DNA of 64,000 nt. It comes from Druceiella hillmani (Eukaryota; Arthropoda; Insecta; Lepidoptera; Hepialidae). A program made the position numbers and the translations under genes. The DNA lies in NCBI GenBank assembly GCA_039881145.1, contig JAYKKI010000088.1, positions 1,899,501 through 1,963,500 on the forward strand, given 5' to 3'. Within the stretch, counting starts at the first letter, position 1. The number at the start of each line of letters is the position of its first letter. A model generated the notes under the pieces. The model was given only the letters and a program-made list of their open reading frames with translations. It ran no database searches and was not told where the DNA came from. Below, piece by piece: positions 45,447-56,510 of the stretch.

Positions 45447-47905
45447 ATATTTATACTTATTACAAGATTGGTATTGTCTCTATTTACACTGATTACAAGA
45501 TTAGTATTGTATCTGTTTATATTGATTACTAGATTAGTATTGATTCTATCTATACTTACTACAATATTAGTATTGTCTATTTTATACTGATTACAAGGTT
45601 AGTATTGTCTCTATTTTATACTTATTACAAGATTAGTATTGTTTCTATTTATATTCATTACAATATTAATATTGTCTCTATTTATACCTATTACAAGATT
45701 AGCATTGTCTCTATTTATATTTATTACAAGATTATTATTGTCTCTGTTTATACTTATTACAAGATCAGCATTGCCTCTATTTAATACTTATTACAAGATT
45801 AGTATTGTCTCTATTTATACTGATTACAAGATTAGTTTTGTCTCTATTTATACTGATTACAAGATTAGTATTGTATCTATTTATATTGATTACAAGATTA
45901 GGAATGTCTCTATTTATACTGATTACAAGATTAGTATTATCTCTATTTATATTGATTACTAGATTAGTATTGATTCCATCTATACTTACTATAATATTAG
46001 TATTGTCTCTATTTTATACTGATTACAAGGTTAGTATTGTCTCTATTTTATACTTATTACAAGATTAGTATTGTCTCTATTTATATTCATTACAATATTA
46101 ATATTGTCTCTATTTATACCTATTACAAGATTAGTATTGTCTCTATTTATATTTATTACAAGATTATTGTTGTCTCTGTTTATACTTATTACAAGATCAG
46201 TATTGTCTCTATTTATACTGATTACAAGATTAGTTTTGTCTCTATTTATACTGATTACAAGATTAGTATTGTATCTATTTATATTGATTACAAGATTAGG
46301 AATGTCTCTATTTATACTGATTACAAGATTAGTATTATCTCTATTTATATTGATTACTAGATTAGTATTGATTCCATCTATACTTACTATAATATTAGTA
46401 TTGTCTCTATTTTATACTGATTACAAGGTTAGTATTGTCTCTATTTTATACTTATTACAAGATTAGTATTGTCTCTATTTATATTCATTACAATATTAAT
46501 ATTGTCTCTATTTATACCTATTACAAGATTAGTATTGTCTCTATTTATATTTATTACAAGATTATTGTTGTCTCTGTTTATACTTATTACAAGATCAGTA
46601 TTGCCTCTATTTAATACTTATTACAAGATTAGTATTGTCTCTATTTACACTGATTACAAGATTAGTAATGTCTCTATTTATACTGATTACAAGATTAGTA
46701 TTATCTCTATTTATATTGATTACTGGATTAGTATTGATTCTATCTATACTTACTATAATATTAGTATTGTCTCTATTTATACTGATTATAAGATTAGTAT
46801 TATCTCTATTTATACTGATTACAAGATTAGTAATGTTTCTATTTATACTGATTACAAGATTAGTATTATCTCTATTTATATTGATTACTAGATTAGTATT
46901 GTTTCTATCTATACTTACTACAATATTAGTATTGTCTATTTTATACTGATTACAAGGTTAGTATGGTCTCTATTTTATACTTATTACAAGATTAGTATTG
47001 TCTCTATTTATATTCATTACAATATTAATATTGTCTCTATTTATACCTATTACAAGATTAGCATTGTCTCTATTTATATTTATTACAAGATTATTATTGT
47101 CTCTATTTATACTTATTACAAGATCAGTATTGCCTCCATTTAATACTTATTACAAGATTAGTATTGTCTCTATTTATACTGATTACAAGATTAGTTTTGT
47201 CTCTATTTATACTGATTACAAGATTAGTATTGTCTCTATTTATACTGATTACAAGATTAGTTTTGTCTCTATTTATACTGATTATAAGATTAGTATTGTC
47301 TCTATTTATACTGATTACAAGATTAGTAATGTCTCTATTTATACTGATTACAAGATTTGTATTATCTCTATTTATTTTGATTACTAGATTAGTATTGATT
47401 CTATCTATACTTACTATAATATTAGTATTGTCTCTATTTTATACTGATTACAAGGTTAGTATTGTCTCTATTTTATACTTATTACAAGATTAGTATTGTC
47501 TCTATTTATATTCATTACAATATTAATATTGTCTCTATTTATACCTATTACAAGATTAGTATTGTCTCTATTTATACTGATTACAAGATTAGTATTGTCT
47601 CTGTTCATACTTATAAAAATATTAATATTGTCTCTAGTTATATTCATTACAAGATTAATATTGTATTTATTTATGCTGATTACAATATTAGTATTGTCTC
47701 TATTTTATACTTATTACGTGATTAGTATTGTCTTTATTTTATGCTTATTACAGGATTAATATTGTCTCTATTTATACTTATTACGAGATTAGTGTTGTCT
47801 CTATTTATACTTAATACAAGATTAGTATTGTCTCTATTTATATTTATTATAAGATTAATATTGTTCCATTTATACTTTTTACAAGGTTAGTATTGTCTCG
47901 ATGAG
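45447..47905. repeat. 33-bp minisatellite with higher-order structure, ~75 units
   Basis: Basic unit CTCTATTTATACTGATTACA then AGATTAGTATTGT. Variant units recur in order: the TATATTCATTACAATATTAA unit appears at about 45650, 46082, 46480, 47009 and 47507, so blocks of roughly 12-16 units were copied as wholes. Because 33 is a multiple of three, nine overlapping open frames of 87-140 codons exist in two frames on +. Their 11-residue repeats (ISIVSIYTDYK and LVLSLFILITR) are artefacts of the array. Confidence 0.95.
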
Positions 47906-47992
47906 TAGTGTCTAAGAATAGTATTTTCTCTACTTCATGAAGTAAATGTAATAAACATGAGGTGTATACTGTGTCCAATTACTGTAGCAATT

Positions 47993-48163
47993 CACAATTA
48001 AATGAAAAAGATCTTTGCTAATATCCTACCTGAAGATGTTGTAATACAACGAAACCTAGGTCGTGGTAAAGAAATTAAAGAAAGTAGAAATAATACTACA
48101 TCACGTAGTTTCATTTAATTGTGAATAATAAATTTCTACAAAATTAACGCCAAATATATTCAA
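47993..48163. mobile_element. Palindromic hammerhead element, copy E (inverted orientation)
   Basis: Starts CACAATTAAATG and ends in AATTAACGCCAAATATATTC AA, the reverse orientation of copy D. One arm is almost entirely deleted (ATGAAAAAGATCTTTGC), while the other is complete. It is flanked by a perfect 13-bp direct repeat TACTGTAGCAATT at 47980-47992 and 48164-48176. It sits just beyond the end of the 33-bp array. Confidence 0.92.
48026..48066 (+). ncRNA. Type I hammerhead ribozyme motif (copy E)
   Basis: CTAC, CTGAAGA, T, GTTGT-AAT-ACAAC, GAAAC, ACC-TA-GGT, C, GTGG. Relative to copy D, one stem I base is changed (C to T) and still pairs as a G-U wobble. All core bases are retained. Predicted cleavage is after C48062. 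Confidence 0.75.
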
Positions 48164-48176
48164 TACTGTAGCAATT

Positions 48177-49264
48177 ATTAAATTGTGATCACTGGAACGT
48201 AAGAGACGCTTTTGAATCAGTCTTTTGTATGATTGTTGGTTACCCTGTAACTCTTTAATGCTTTAATTGACATCGGCCGATGCAGTTTTTGTATTAACAA
48301 TTTTCATAACCTAGTCATAAAATACAATAAATGTAATTATGAATTTGCTATGCTGAATTTCTATAAGCAGTGTCTGACGGAGGGGTGATTTTCTTGAGTT
48401 GAAAAATTTTGTAGTATCTGGAAAAATTTAAGGCGGTTGAATTTCAAAACTGCTTTTGGCATGATGTGCTTATTTAAACCTTAACGGATTTGCAGTCACA
48501 TAAATACGCAGTATTTATTATTTTAATGTGTTATACCAGTTTTAAAGTTCTTCGTCTTCCTTGTTTCATCTGGTTTCCTTTCAATACGGGTCAACAGGCA
48601 ATCGTCACATGATTGTTGCTAGAATGGTGGAAATACTTCGATGTTCACCAGATGCATCGCTGTCGACTATGAAGTCTGGAGATAGCTCTCTGTGTCGATT
48701 ACAAATGAATACTTCACATTGAACGTAAAAAAAATCTATAATATTTAAACAACTCTTTACAAAGTCAGATCGTATCAAATTGTCGAACTCAATCGATTGG
48801 TTGAACTAAATTGAATTGAACTCAAATTGTGGCACTGCCTCTTATATTGCTCCATGTGATTCCATTGTGTGGCCGCTAGTTTCTACACCAGTACGACCTT
48901 TTTCTGAACCCGCAGATATACGATCGTAGCGTCGGCTATGACGGTTGTCCGAAACATTTTCATTACATAAAAGAAAATTTTAAAAGTATTTTTTTTTGCC
49001 CCACTCCGGAACGGGACACATTTATTGGAATTTATTTCACAAAAATGCTTCCCAAAATATTCGAAGTCAGAGCATGGGTTCTTAAGTACCGTATACACAA
49101 AAGTTTTCTCTGAGATTTTAAACATCTTTAATAAATAAAATTTCAGTGAAACATTTGGCTATTCGAACAATCTTCAATAGATTTGTTGATTTCGGAGTGG
49201 GACAATGAAAGTCATTTAATAATCTGTTACGTTAATTATTTCTATCTCGGAAAATACTTCGATT
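48177..49264. other. No gene seen
   Basis: An 80-codon minus frame (48883-49125) is somewhat more protein-like than most (ends MFKISEKTFVYTVLKNPCSD...) but is not recognised. The composition near 48530-48720 is mixed, without motif. Confidence 0.35.
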
Positions 49265-50125
49265 TCAAAACACTGCATTTCTCACTCTAGTGAGTGTATA
49301 TAAATGCTTGTTATTCTCACCGTAGTGAGAGTACACAAATGCTTGTTATTTCTCACCCTGGTGAGTGTACATAAATGCTTGTTATTTCTCACTCTACGGA
49401 GTGTATATAAATACTTGTTATTCTCACCCTAGTGAGTGTACATAAATGCTTATTATTCTCACCCTAGTGAGTGTACATAAATGCTTCTTATTTCTCATCT
49501 TATTGAGTACATAAATGCTTGTTATTTCTCACTCTAGTGAGTGTATGTAAATACTTGTTATTATCACCGTAGTGAGTGTACATAAATGCTTGTTATTTCT
49601 CACCCCGGTGAGTGTACATAAATACTTGTTATTTCTCACCCTGGTGAGTGTACATAAATACTTGTTATTTCTCACTCTAGTGCGTGTATATAAATACTTG
49701 TTATTCTCACCCTAGTGAGTGTACATAAATGCTTATTATTTCTCACCCTAGTGAGTGTATATAAATGCTTGTTATTCTTACCCTAGTGAGTGTACATAAA
49801 TGCTTCTTATTTCTCACCCTAGTGAGTACATAAATGCTTGTTATTTCTCACTCTAGTGAGCGTATGTAAATACTTGTTATTCTCACCGCAGTGAGTGTAC
49901 ATAAATGCTTATTATTTCTCATCCTAGTGAGTGTATATAAATGCTTTTTAATCTCACCCTAGTGAGTGTACATAAATGCTTGTTATTTCTCACTCTAGTG
50001 AGTGTATATAAATACTTGTTATTCTCACCCTAGTGAGTGTACATAAATGCTTGTTAATTCTCACCCTAGTGAGTGTACATAAATGCTTGTTATTCCTCAC
50101 TCTAGTGAATGTACATAAATGCTCC
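49265..50125. repeat. ~36-bp minisatellite with a dyad in each unit, ~24 units
   Basis: Unit: CTCACCCTAGTGAGTGTACA then TAAATGCTTGTTATTT, varying by one or two T and by CACTCTAG/CACCGTAG/CACCCTGG. Each unit carries the inverted repeat CTCAC-N4-GTGAG. Substitutions concentrate in the four central bases, and the arms are the best-kept part in most units. Not a CRISPR array: there are no unique spacers. Confidence 0.95.
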
Positions 50126-50924
50126 AACAAATCTTATTTCTATCATATAGATTTATAAAACACTCTTAATTCAGAAGTGCTTTATTTCTAGAAAAAAAAA
50201 ACTTTAATCTGAATGATTACCGTTAACTTTCTTTCGCATTTCGTTTTATATTGATTAACGAACTCATCGTAGAAATTTTATAAATATTTACTGTGGATAT
50301 CATCCGCTTCAATTTAAATTAACAGAAATTAAATTTAAAATTACCATAAAGAATAAATTGCCACTCTAATAAGAAAGTTATTTCGAGCAATAATATGTAT
50401 ATCACAATGTTACGTCAGTCTGAAAGGATTTAAATGCAGAAATAGTTTTATTAAAAGTTTTTCCTGAGAATTCGAGCATTTTAAGGGTTATTTTTATAAA
50501 ATTGTGCTAATTGAAATAATATCTAATCGATCGAATGAACAATTAATTCTGAAGTGGGACAAAAATAAAAGACTAATTTTTAACATTGTCCTTTGTAAAA
50601 CTATTTCGAGTGTCTCCTTACTTCAAAGTATTCTTGTTAATGTAGAATGAAACTACCTCGTCGAAACTTTGTTGCTCAATTCTCCTTCCGAGTTTTAGTA
50701 TCAAAACTTTTCAACCATCCGACGAACAGACTTGAAATTTTGAGCAAATGTGTATGTAGTACTTCATTGCAACATGCTATCGAAATGATCTCTCGCGATG
50801 TTCCTTTGTTGGTTGTGTATTTGATTTTGGTATGTACAATTTTTATACACAATTACGTAGTACATGGTAACATATAATATCTACTGAAATAAAGGAAACA
50901 TAACTTTTGTCTCTTTTCTTTCGC
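50126..50924. other. No gene seen; one unrecognised open frame
   Basis: A + frame of 76 codons at 50647-50877 (MKLPRRNFVAQFSFRVLVSK ..., ending in a hydrophobic VPLLVVYLILVCTIFIHNYV segment) is followed by AAATAAAGG. It looks like a possible small membrane protein but has no homologue known to me and no visible promoter; chance is more likely. Confidence 0.35.
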
Positions 50925-51062
50925 TGCTTTAATCCTTAAAGATCCTTTTATCCTTAAAGACCCTTTTATCTTAAAGACCTTAAAGACCCTAAAGACCTTA
51001 AAGACCTTAAAGACCCTTTTATCTTAAAGACCTTAAAAATCCTTAAAAACCCTTTTATCTTG
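50925..51062. repeat. Short CTTAAAGACC repeats
   Basis: Irregular 10- and 20-bp units of CTTAAAGACC and CTTTTATCCTTAAAGACC. Confidence 0.9.
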
Positions 51063-51109
51063 TTGCAATATTTATAGCTCTTATGCTACCAAATAATTTG
51101 ATCTTGATT

Positions 51110-51771
51110 CTGATACCAAGCCTTCACTGTCCACTCAAGCACTCAAAAGTTTATGCCTCCGGTATATCTTCGGCCTCAGAAACTATGTTCATATTTCTGA
51201 ATATAGGTCACTTTTCAAATGGCTGAAGATCCGTGATTGACGCCAACTTCACATACTTACACTTCTTTTTAATATATTAAAAAATCCTCATGGCCGAAAT
51301 GATTTTAGTGGCAAATTTAAAGATTTGTCAGCTCACGGTCTTGGGCTACGATCTGAAAGTTCACTCACTCTACTTATTCCTAAACATATCTCTACCACTT
51401 ACGAAAAATCCGTCACTGTCCAAGCAGCAATTTGGAATCACCTAGATCCTGGCATCAGGAAAATCACGTCCCTAAATATTTTTAAAGATCGAGTGAAAAA
51501 GTCCTGCCTGTCCTGAAACCTTTTCCTTTGTATTCTTGTCCTTTTCTGTCTTTCCCATCCCAAATCACGTTAATAGTTTTTTTTTACTTTACTTTTGTAT
51601 TTTTTTTTGTCTAATGTGCTTTAAAGAATTTTCATTGTAAAATATCTTACAGTCCGCCAACTAAATCTCAATACAAATTGTTATGGTTGACTGGAAGAGA
51701 TCGCTCATGTAGCAATAAGTCCGCCATATGTACTAAACATAAAAGTTAATAAATAAATAAATAAATAAATA
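51110..51771 (+). pseudogene. LINE ORF2 C-terminus with intact 3' tail (best-preserved relic)
   Basis: One frame from about 51136 to 51516 reads QALKSLCLRYIFGLRNYVHI, SEYRSLFKWLKIRD, one stop, RQLHILTLLFNILKNP, then DLSAHGLGLRSESSLTLLIP, KHISTTYEKSVTVQAAIWN, and FKDRVKKSCLS with its own stop. This is the usual end of insect CR1/Jockey-like reverse transcriptases (RFIFGLRKYDHIS, LHILTLLY, LR-S--L-IP-H-TS, VQA-R-WN-LP, F---VK). A ~250-bp 3' UTR follows with TTATGGTTGACTGGAAGAGA, TCGCTCATGTAGCAATAAGT and CCGCCATATGTAC, then an AAAT repeat at 51747-51771. A single stop over ~125 codons means it is relatively young. Confidence 0.85.
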
Positions 51772-52689
51772 GAAGTTGTCTAAAAAAGCTTTGTACTTTG
51801 TATTCTACTTCCTTTCACATCCTTCCCCCTCAATACCTCTAGTTCCTTTTCATACCCTTCTGTTCTGCGCCAAATCTCCTCTCGATCTGTTAAAATTTGA
51901 TTATTTCCGGCTATTTTGTTGCGTTGTATTTTCTGATAAATTAGTTTATGATATTTTGTCATCACATTTGACATAAGTAATTTTTGTTTAATACTTCGGT
52001 CAAATTGGTTTTGGGAAAAATGTGCAGATGTAATTGTCATGTAATTTCAACCATTATCTTTTATGTCAATAAAATATTGTCATAGAACATTACATATAAA
52101 GAAAGAAAATTTTGTGAAAAAGAAAAACGTGCTTGGTAATTTGCACATAGTCGAATAATTCTACAAATTATGCAAATGGATCGGATATAGCTCCTGGCGC
52201 CAAAGTTTAACCTTGCCATATATACTTTTAGTGCCAAGTCGTGCAAAAACCAATAAGTTTCAAGAAATACGTGTATATAAAGGAAAAGAAACAGATATCT
52301 TAAGTCTTTTTTCGTGTACTTTATATTTACAACGAGCAATATTTAAGAGTATGCTATTGATGTTCCAATATTGGAGTGCCTTAATATTGACATATTTCAT
52401 TAGGGAAAAATACAAGGAACTTCCACCGATATGTAATTCATTCATTTTCAATGGGTATGAGGAACGGAAGGGAGGGGGCTAATACTCAACCCATTACTAG
52501 CTGAGATGAGATTGGAAACTAGAAAGAAACATTTTCACGTAAGTTCTGTTGTAATAAAGTAATGCAACGCGACAGCGTATTATTTGCCAAACGTTATTTT
52601 TACGGTGTAAAATCTCAAAAGTAAAAACGAAATTATAAAATCACTCATATGTCCGTTCGTCATCACATTTTGTTATTTAACTGTCTTGT
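51772..52689. other. No gene seen
   Basis: Several overlapping frames of 60-92 codons on both strands lack motifs. AT-rich. Confidence 0.4.
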
Positions 52690-52800
52690 AATATTATAAA
52701 TGCAACGTAATTTTGGTTTGATTGGGAGAAATTGTCATTGTAGCAATAAGTTCTCCAGATTTTATGTACATCATCGAAGTGAAGAAATAAATAGTTATAA
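52690..52800 (+). mobile_element. Decayed LINE/SINE 3' tail
   Basis: GTTTGATTGGGAGAAATTGT, CATTGTAGCAATAAGTTCTC and TATGTACATC, then AATAAATAG, match 51680-51771 with substitutions. Confidence 0.6.
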
Positions 52801-52842
52801 CGCGACGTCAAGCCTAAGGACGCACGCAATAAGCTTAATAAG

Positions 52843-52882
52843 TTACCAGATAAGCTCACTAGTTGGTGAGCTTATCTGGTAA
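52843..52882. repeat. Perfect 17-bp hairpin
   Basis: TTACCAGATAAGCTCAC (52843-52859) and GTGAGCTTATCTGGTAA (52866-52882) are exact reverse complements around the 6-base loop TAGTTG. No T-run follows, so it is not a typical terminator. Confidence 0.95.
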
Positions 52883-53085
52883 AGTGTTTTCTGCAGCGTA
52901 GCATGAGAGCCTTCATTGCCAGATTCGCATTACTTGCGTTGCATATTTTTCTCACGTTGCTTGAAGCGAATCTCACTCAATAACGTGATTAGAAGTTTTG
53001 CTTCAATAAAATTGTGGATATGAATAGAAAATTATTTTTATCGTAAGGTATTAACTTTCTATTTTAAGAATGTGTTAAATTTCGC

Positions 53086-53215
53086 CGCGTGGTGTACATG
53101 GTACTTGTACTTATTTCTACACAGTTTTGGCAGCGGGGTTCCATGTTCGATTCTCGGCCGCCCACCGACCAGATCTGGAGTTATGTTTGTAATCGCGTAG
53201 AAAAAATGCCCCAGA
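53086..53215 (+). mobile_element. tRNA-related SINE head
   Basis: CGTGGTGTACATGGTACTTG gives a box-A-like TGGTGTACATGG, and GGGTTCCATGTTCGATTCTC gives a box-B-like TGTTCGATTCT about 50 bp downstream, the layout of an RNA polymerase III promoter in a tRNA-derived SINE. The 3' limit is unclear, and it cannot fold as a full tRNA. Confidence 0.55.
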
Positions 53216-54184
53216 CGGTACGAGAAGGTATACAATGCGATCGTGAATCCGCTTGCCCTGCGTGGTCATTATGGACATTATCTCTTCAATGATATGCCTA
53301 TTGGGAGTGTGGACGAAGACAGGCTGTTGCTGATGATGGTGTCAAATTGCATCGATCCTATTGAAACACGCGTAAATGGGGCTCGTGGTGGGTTTTATCT
53401 CCTGGAATTGTTCATGCAAGTTAACTAAAATTATTTCTTAAAATATTTTTAGATGTTTTTTAATTAATGGTCAAAAAGAGGGGTATGGCAGAGTGTTGGA
53501 TCCCATCGCCTCTCACTTTGGAGTGTATGGTTGTGCAAACTTTTGAATTTAGCCTCCTGTGTGAGAACCAAAAGACACCTGTGTGAGAACCAAAAGAAAT
53601 TTAAAAAAAATGGTAGGACCTATTAATGAAGATGCTCCTTTGGAGCATCTACTTGCTTAATTTTATGAACGCTGTTTTAAAACTATGTCAATCGTAAAGC
53701 TGTGACAGACCCACGGTTTGAATAGACCAGGCGTATTCATAAGGAATCTAAGTAAATTTTCCACAATGGAAGTTTAAAAACTGATCAGGCGCGTGTTAGA
53801 ACTCGCAAAGTAAAATCTAGTAGTTATTCTGTACTATGGTCCAAAATGGAAATGCAATCGTAAATTTCCAAAAAAATGGACAAAAGAATGATTTTTAAAA
53901 AGACCTGTCGTTTACGAGTAGAACTTGGACTATGAGGAATATACATTCAAGCACTTTAAAACACTTTAGGGTACAAAGTAATGAATGTTTATTTTTACTT
54001 TATATGTTTAGTTATTATGTCCAATTTTATGTTTCCACGTGGCATAGTTTCTAAGAAAATCGGCTATCACTGCTGTCACAGACGGACTGACAGACAGACA
54101 AAAAATAATGTGATCAATTTTCACTGATAGAATGGTAAAGTATGCCTTTTCTAATGTTTTTAAAGGAACAAAATTTGAGCTATC
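53216..54184. other. No gene seen; small duplications
   Basis: ACCTGTGTGAGAACCAAAAG occurs twice in tandem near 53555-53600 (first copy imperfect), and AGATGCTCCTTTGGAGCATC at 53630 is a hairpin. A 61-codon + frame at 53243-53428 has no motif. Confidence 0.5.
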
Positions 54185-54700
54185 AGTATACCACTTTTGT
54201 ATACCTCTTTGTATCTGCGTACCACTTATATACACTATAATCACTTTTTTATACCTCCTTGTATCCGTATTCTACTTATATATACTATAATCACTTTTTT
54301 ATACCACTTTGTATCTGTGTACTACATATATACACTGTAACCATCTTTCTATACCACTGTGCTTCCATATACCACTTATATACGCTATAGTAACTTTCGT
54401 ATACCACTTTGTATCTGTATACTAGTCATATACACTAAACCCTTTTTGCATATCTCTTTGTACCTGCATACCACTTATATACCCTATAACCACTTTTATG
54501 TACCTCTTTATATCTGTATCCCACTTATATACACTACAATTACTTTTGTATACCACTTTGTATCAGTATACCATTTATATATACTATAATCGCATTTGCA
54601 TACCACTTTGTATCTGTATAACATTTATGCATATACACTGTAACTATTTTGTTTACCTCTTTGTATCTGTATACACTATAATCATTTTACGACTCCATTT
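54185..54700. repeat. ~52-60-bp degenerate repeat, ~9 units
   Basis: TATACCACTTTGTATCTGTA, TACCACTTATATACACTATA and ATCACTTTTGTATACC recur with variable spacing. Open frames across it (76 and 74 codons) are repeat products. Confidence 0.9.
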
Positions 54701-54935
54701 TGCGTTTGTGCAGAGTAAATGAATAAGATATTTTAAATTTTATTACATAGTAGGTCTTGCCGCGGCTTTGCTATAAAGCAGACCAATTATGTAGTTACGA
54801 GACAAGCACTGTTTTTAACATAATTTGCCAGCCCTGACTTTTGACAATTATGCGCACCTCACGAGTTATGGGATGGTAGTCTGAACTAAAATACCATCAT
54901 AATTAACGAATTAATTTGGCATGTTAAATGGAATA
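54701..54935. other. No gene seen
   Basis: Spacer between two arrays. No motif. Confidence 0.4.
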
Positions 54936-55022
54936 TGTAATGGAATATATTCCAACCAATCCAATGGAATATATTCCAACCAATCCAATGGAATATATTC
55001 CAATCAATCCAATGGAATATAT
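54936..55022. repeat. 24-bp repeat with palindromic core, ~4 units
   Basis: TGGAATATATTCCAACCAAT then CCAA; the core TGGAATATATTCCA is a perfect 14-bp palindrome repeated three times. Confidence 0.9.
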
Positions 55023-55622
55023 TTAAACAAGTAAGTTAAGCAACGCATTTAGTTTTACATGCGTGGGAATAATTTTTTTTCAGCGTTTATGTTTACTACT
55101 CTGCTTTTCAATTGATAGTCTAATTGTATACAGTCTATCTTTTGATTTAGGCTGTATACTGTAAAATTTCATTGAAATTTGTTTAATAGTTGAAGGAAGA
55201 TAAAGAACCAAATAAGCTGATAACGTCTCACTTTTATTATATTAGTAGAGATTAGTTTAAACACCTGTCTGACATCTTTATCGTCGGTATTTACCTACAA
55301 AAATTTCGTCCATTTTGATGGGTCTAAATTTGAGATTGTGTAGTTGTAATAGAGGAACATGACGATATTATAAGGATTCCTGAAAAGGGCTTGAAAAAAT
55401 ATTTTCCGATCACTTCTAAAATTATCAAGCTCATAATTGAAAAAAAACAGGTTAGCAAAATTAATAACGATAATTGTAGTGAAATCATAGCGATTGGTTA
55501 ATGCTCATCACTCCTTGAGATTCAACAAATGCATTGCTTGAAACCTAGTTGAGTCAGATATCCTAGACATATAAAGAAATTCACAACTTTTCACCGAACA
55601 TTAAATATACATAAGGTAAACA
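55023..55622. other. No gene seen
   Basis: AT-rich DNA without motif. Confidence 0.4.
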
Positions 55623-55790
55623 TAGTAAAGAAACTATATATGTATTATGGTACATTGGAAACTATATATGTATTATGAAAGAAACTATATATGTATTATG
55701 GGACGTTGGAAAGAAAATACAACATAATATGAAAGAAACTATATATGTATTATGGGACATTGGAAAGAAAATACAACATAAAACTATCGA
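55623..55790. repeat. Short nested repeat
   Basis: AACTATATATGTATTATG occurs four times. The last two copies carry the extra block GGACATTGGAAAGAAAATAC + AACATAA. Confidence 0.85.
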
Positions 55791-55984
55791 CGATAAAACC
55801 AAAAGTACACACTCTGTGCCTTTGTTTATTAATATTATTTTAATATTTATTTTTTTTGTTACTTTTATATATATATTATAAAATAATTATCCAAAACCTA
55901 ATGAAAAACATAATCATCAAACCCGCTTTTGGCGATATCTCTACATATAATAAAATAGCAAGAGAGCGAGTTCTTTACAAGGAA

Positions 55985-56510
55985 AATATTGTAAAAAGAG
56001 TTTGAAATTGATTTAGCGTAAGGAATGATAGTAGAAGTCAGAAAATCTGTTTTTCGAATGATAGTAGAAGTCAGAAAAGATAAGCGAATCCGTTTTTCGA
56101 AATATAGTAGAAAATCTGTTTTTCGAATGATAGTAGAAGTCAGAAAAGATAAGCGAATTCTTTACAAGGAAAATGTTTTAAAAAGAGTTTGAAATTGATT
56201 TAGCGTAAGGAATGATAGTAGAAGTCAGAAAATCTGTTTTTCGAATGATAGTAGAAGTCAGAAAAGATAAGCGAATCTGTTTTTCGAAATATAGTAGAAA
56301 ATCTGTTTTTCGAATGATAGTAGAAGTCAGAAAAGATAAGCGAATCTGTTTTTCGAAATATAGTAGAAAATCTGTTTTTCGAATGATAGTAGAAGTCAGA
56401 AAAGATAAGCGAATTCTTTACAAGGAAAATATTTTAAAAAGAGTTTGAAATTGATTTAGCGTAAGGAATGGTAGAGGAAGTCAGAAAATCTGTTTTTTGA
56501 ATTTTTGTTT
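55985..56510. repeat. Nested tandem repeat, ~70-bp units in a ~200-bp higher-order unit
   Basis: GAATGATAGTAGAAGTCAGA, AAAGATAAGCGAATCTGTTT and TCGAAATATAGTAGAAAATC alternate. The block TTTAAAAAGAGTTTGAAATT with GATTTAGCGTAAGGAATG recurs near 55992, 56170 and 56430. The 78-codon + frame is a repeat product. Confidence 0.9.

Noticed and set aside
45639..47759. Nine overlapping open frames of 87-140 codons
   Set aside because: Products of the 33-bp array in two frames; periodic peptides with no start context or flanking gene structure.
10128..48163. Calling the palindromic family an ordinary DNA-transposon MITE
   Set aside because: Target duplications vary from 11 to 15 bp, the ends are asymmetric (a ~40-nt leader outside the arms), and ribozyme motifs are present.
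49265..50125. Possible CRISPR array because of regular repeats with dyads
   Set aside because: The units are contiguous tandem copies with no unique spacers, no cas genes, and the DNA is eukaryotic.
50647..50877. Small membrane protein gene
   Set aside because: Only one frame without homologue, promoter or conservation evidence; mentioned under its stretch but not called.
53086..53215. Functional tRNA gene
   Set aside because: Box A and B are present but the arms cannot be paired into a tRNA.
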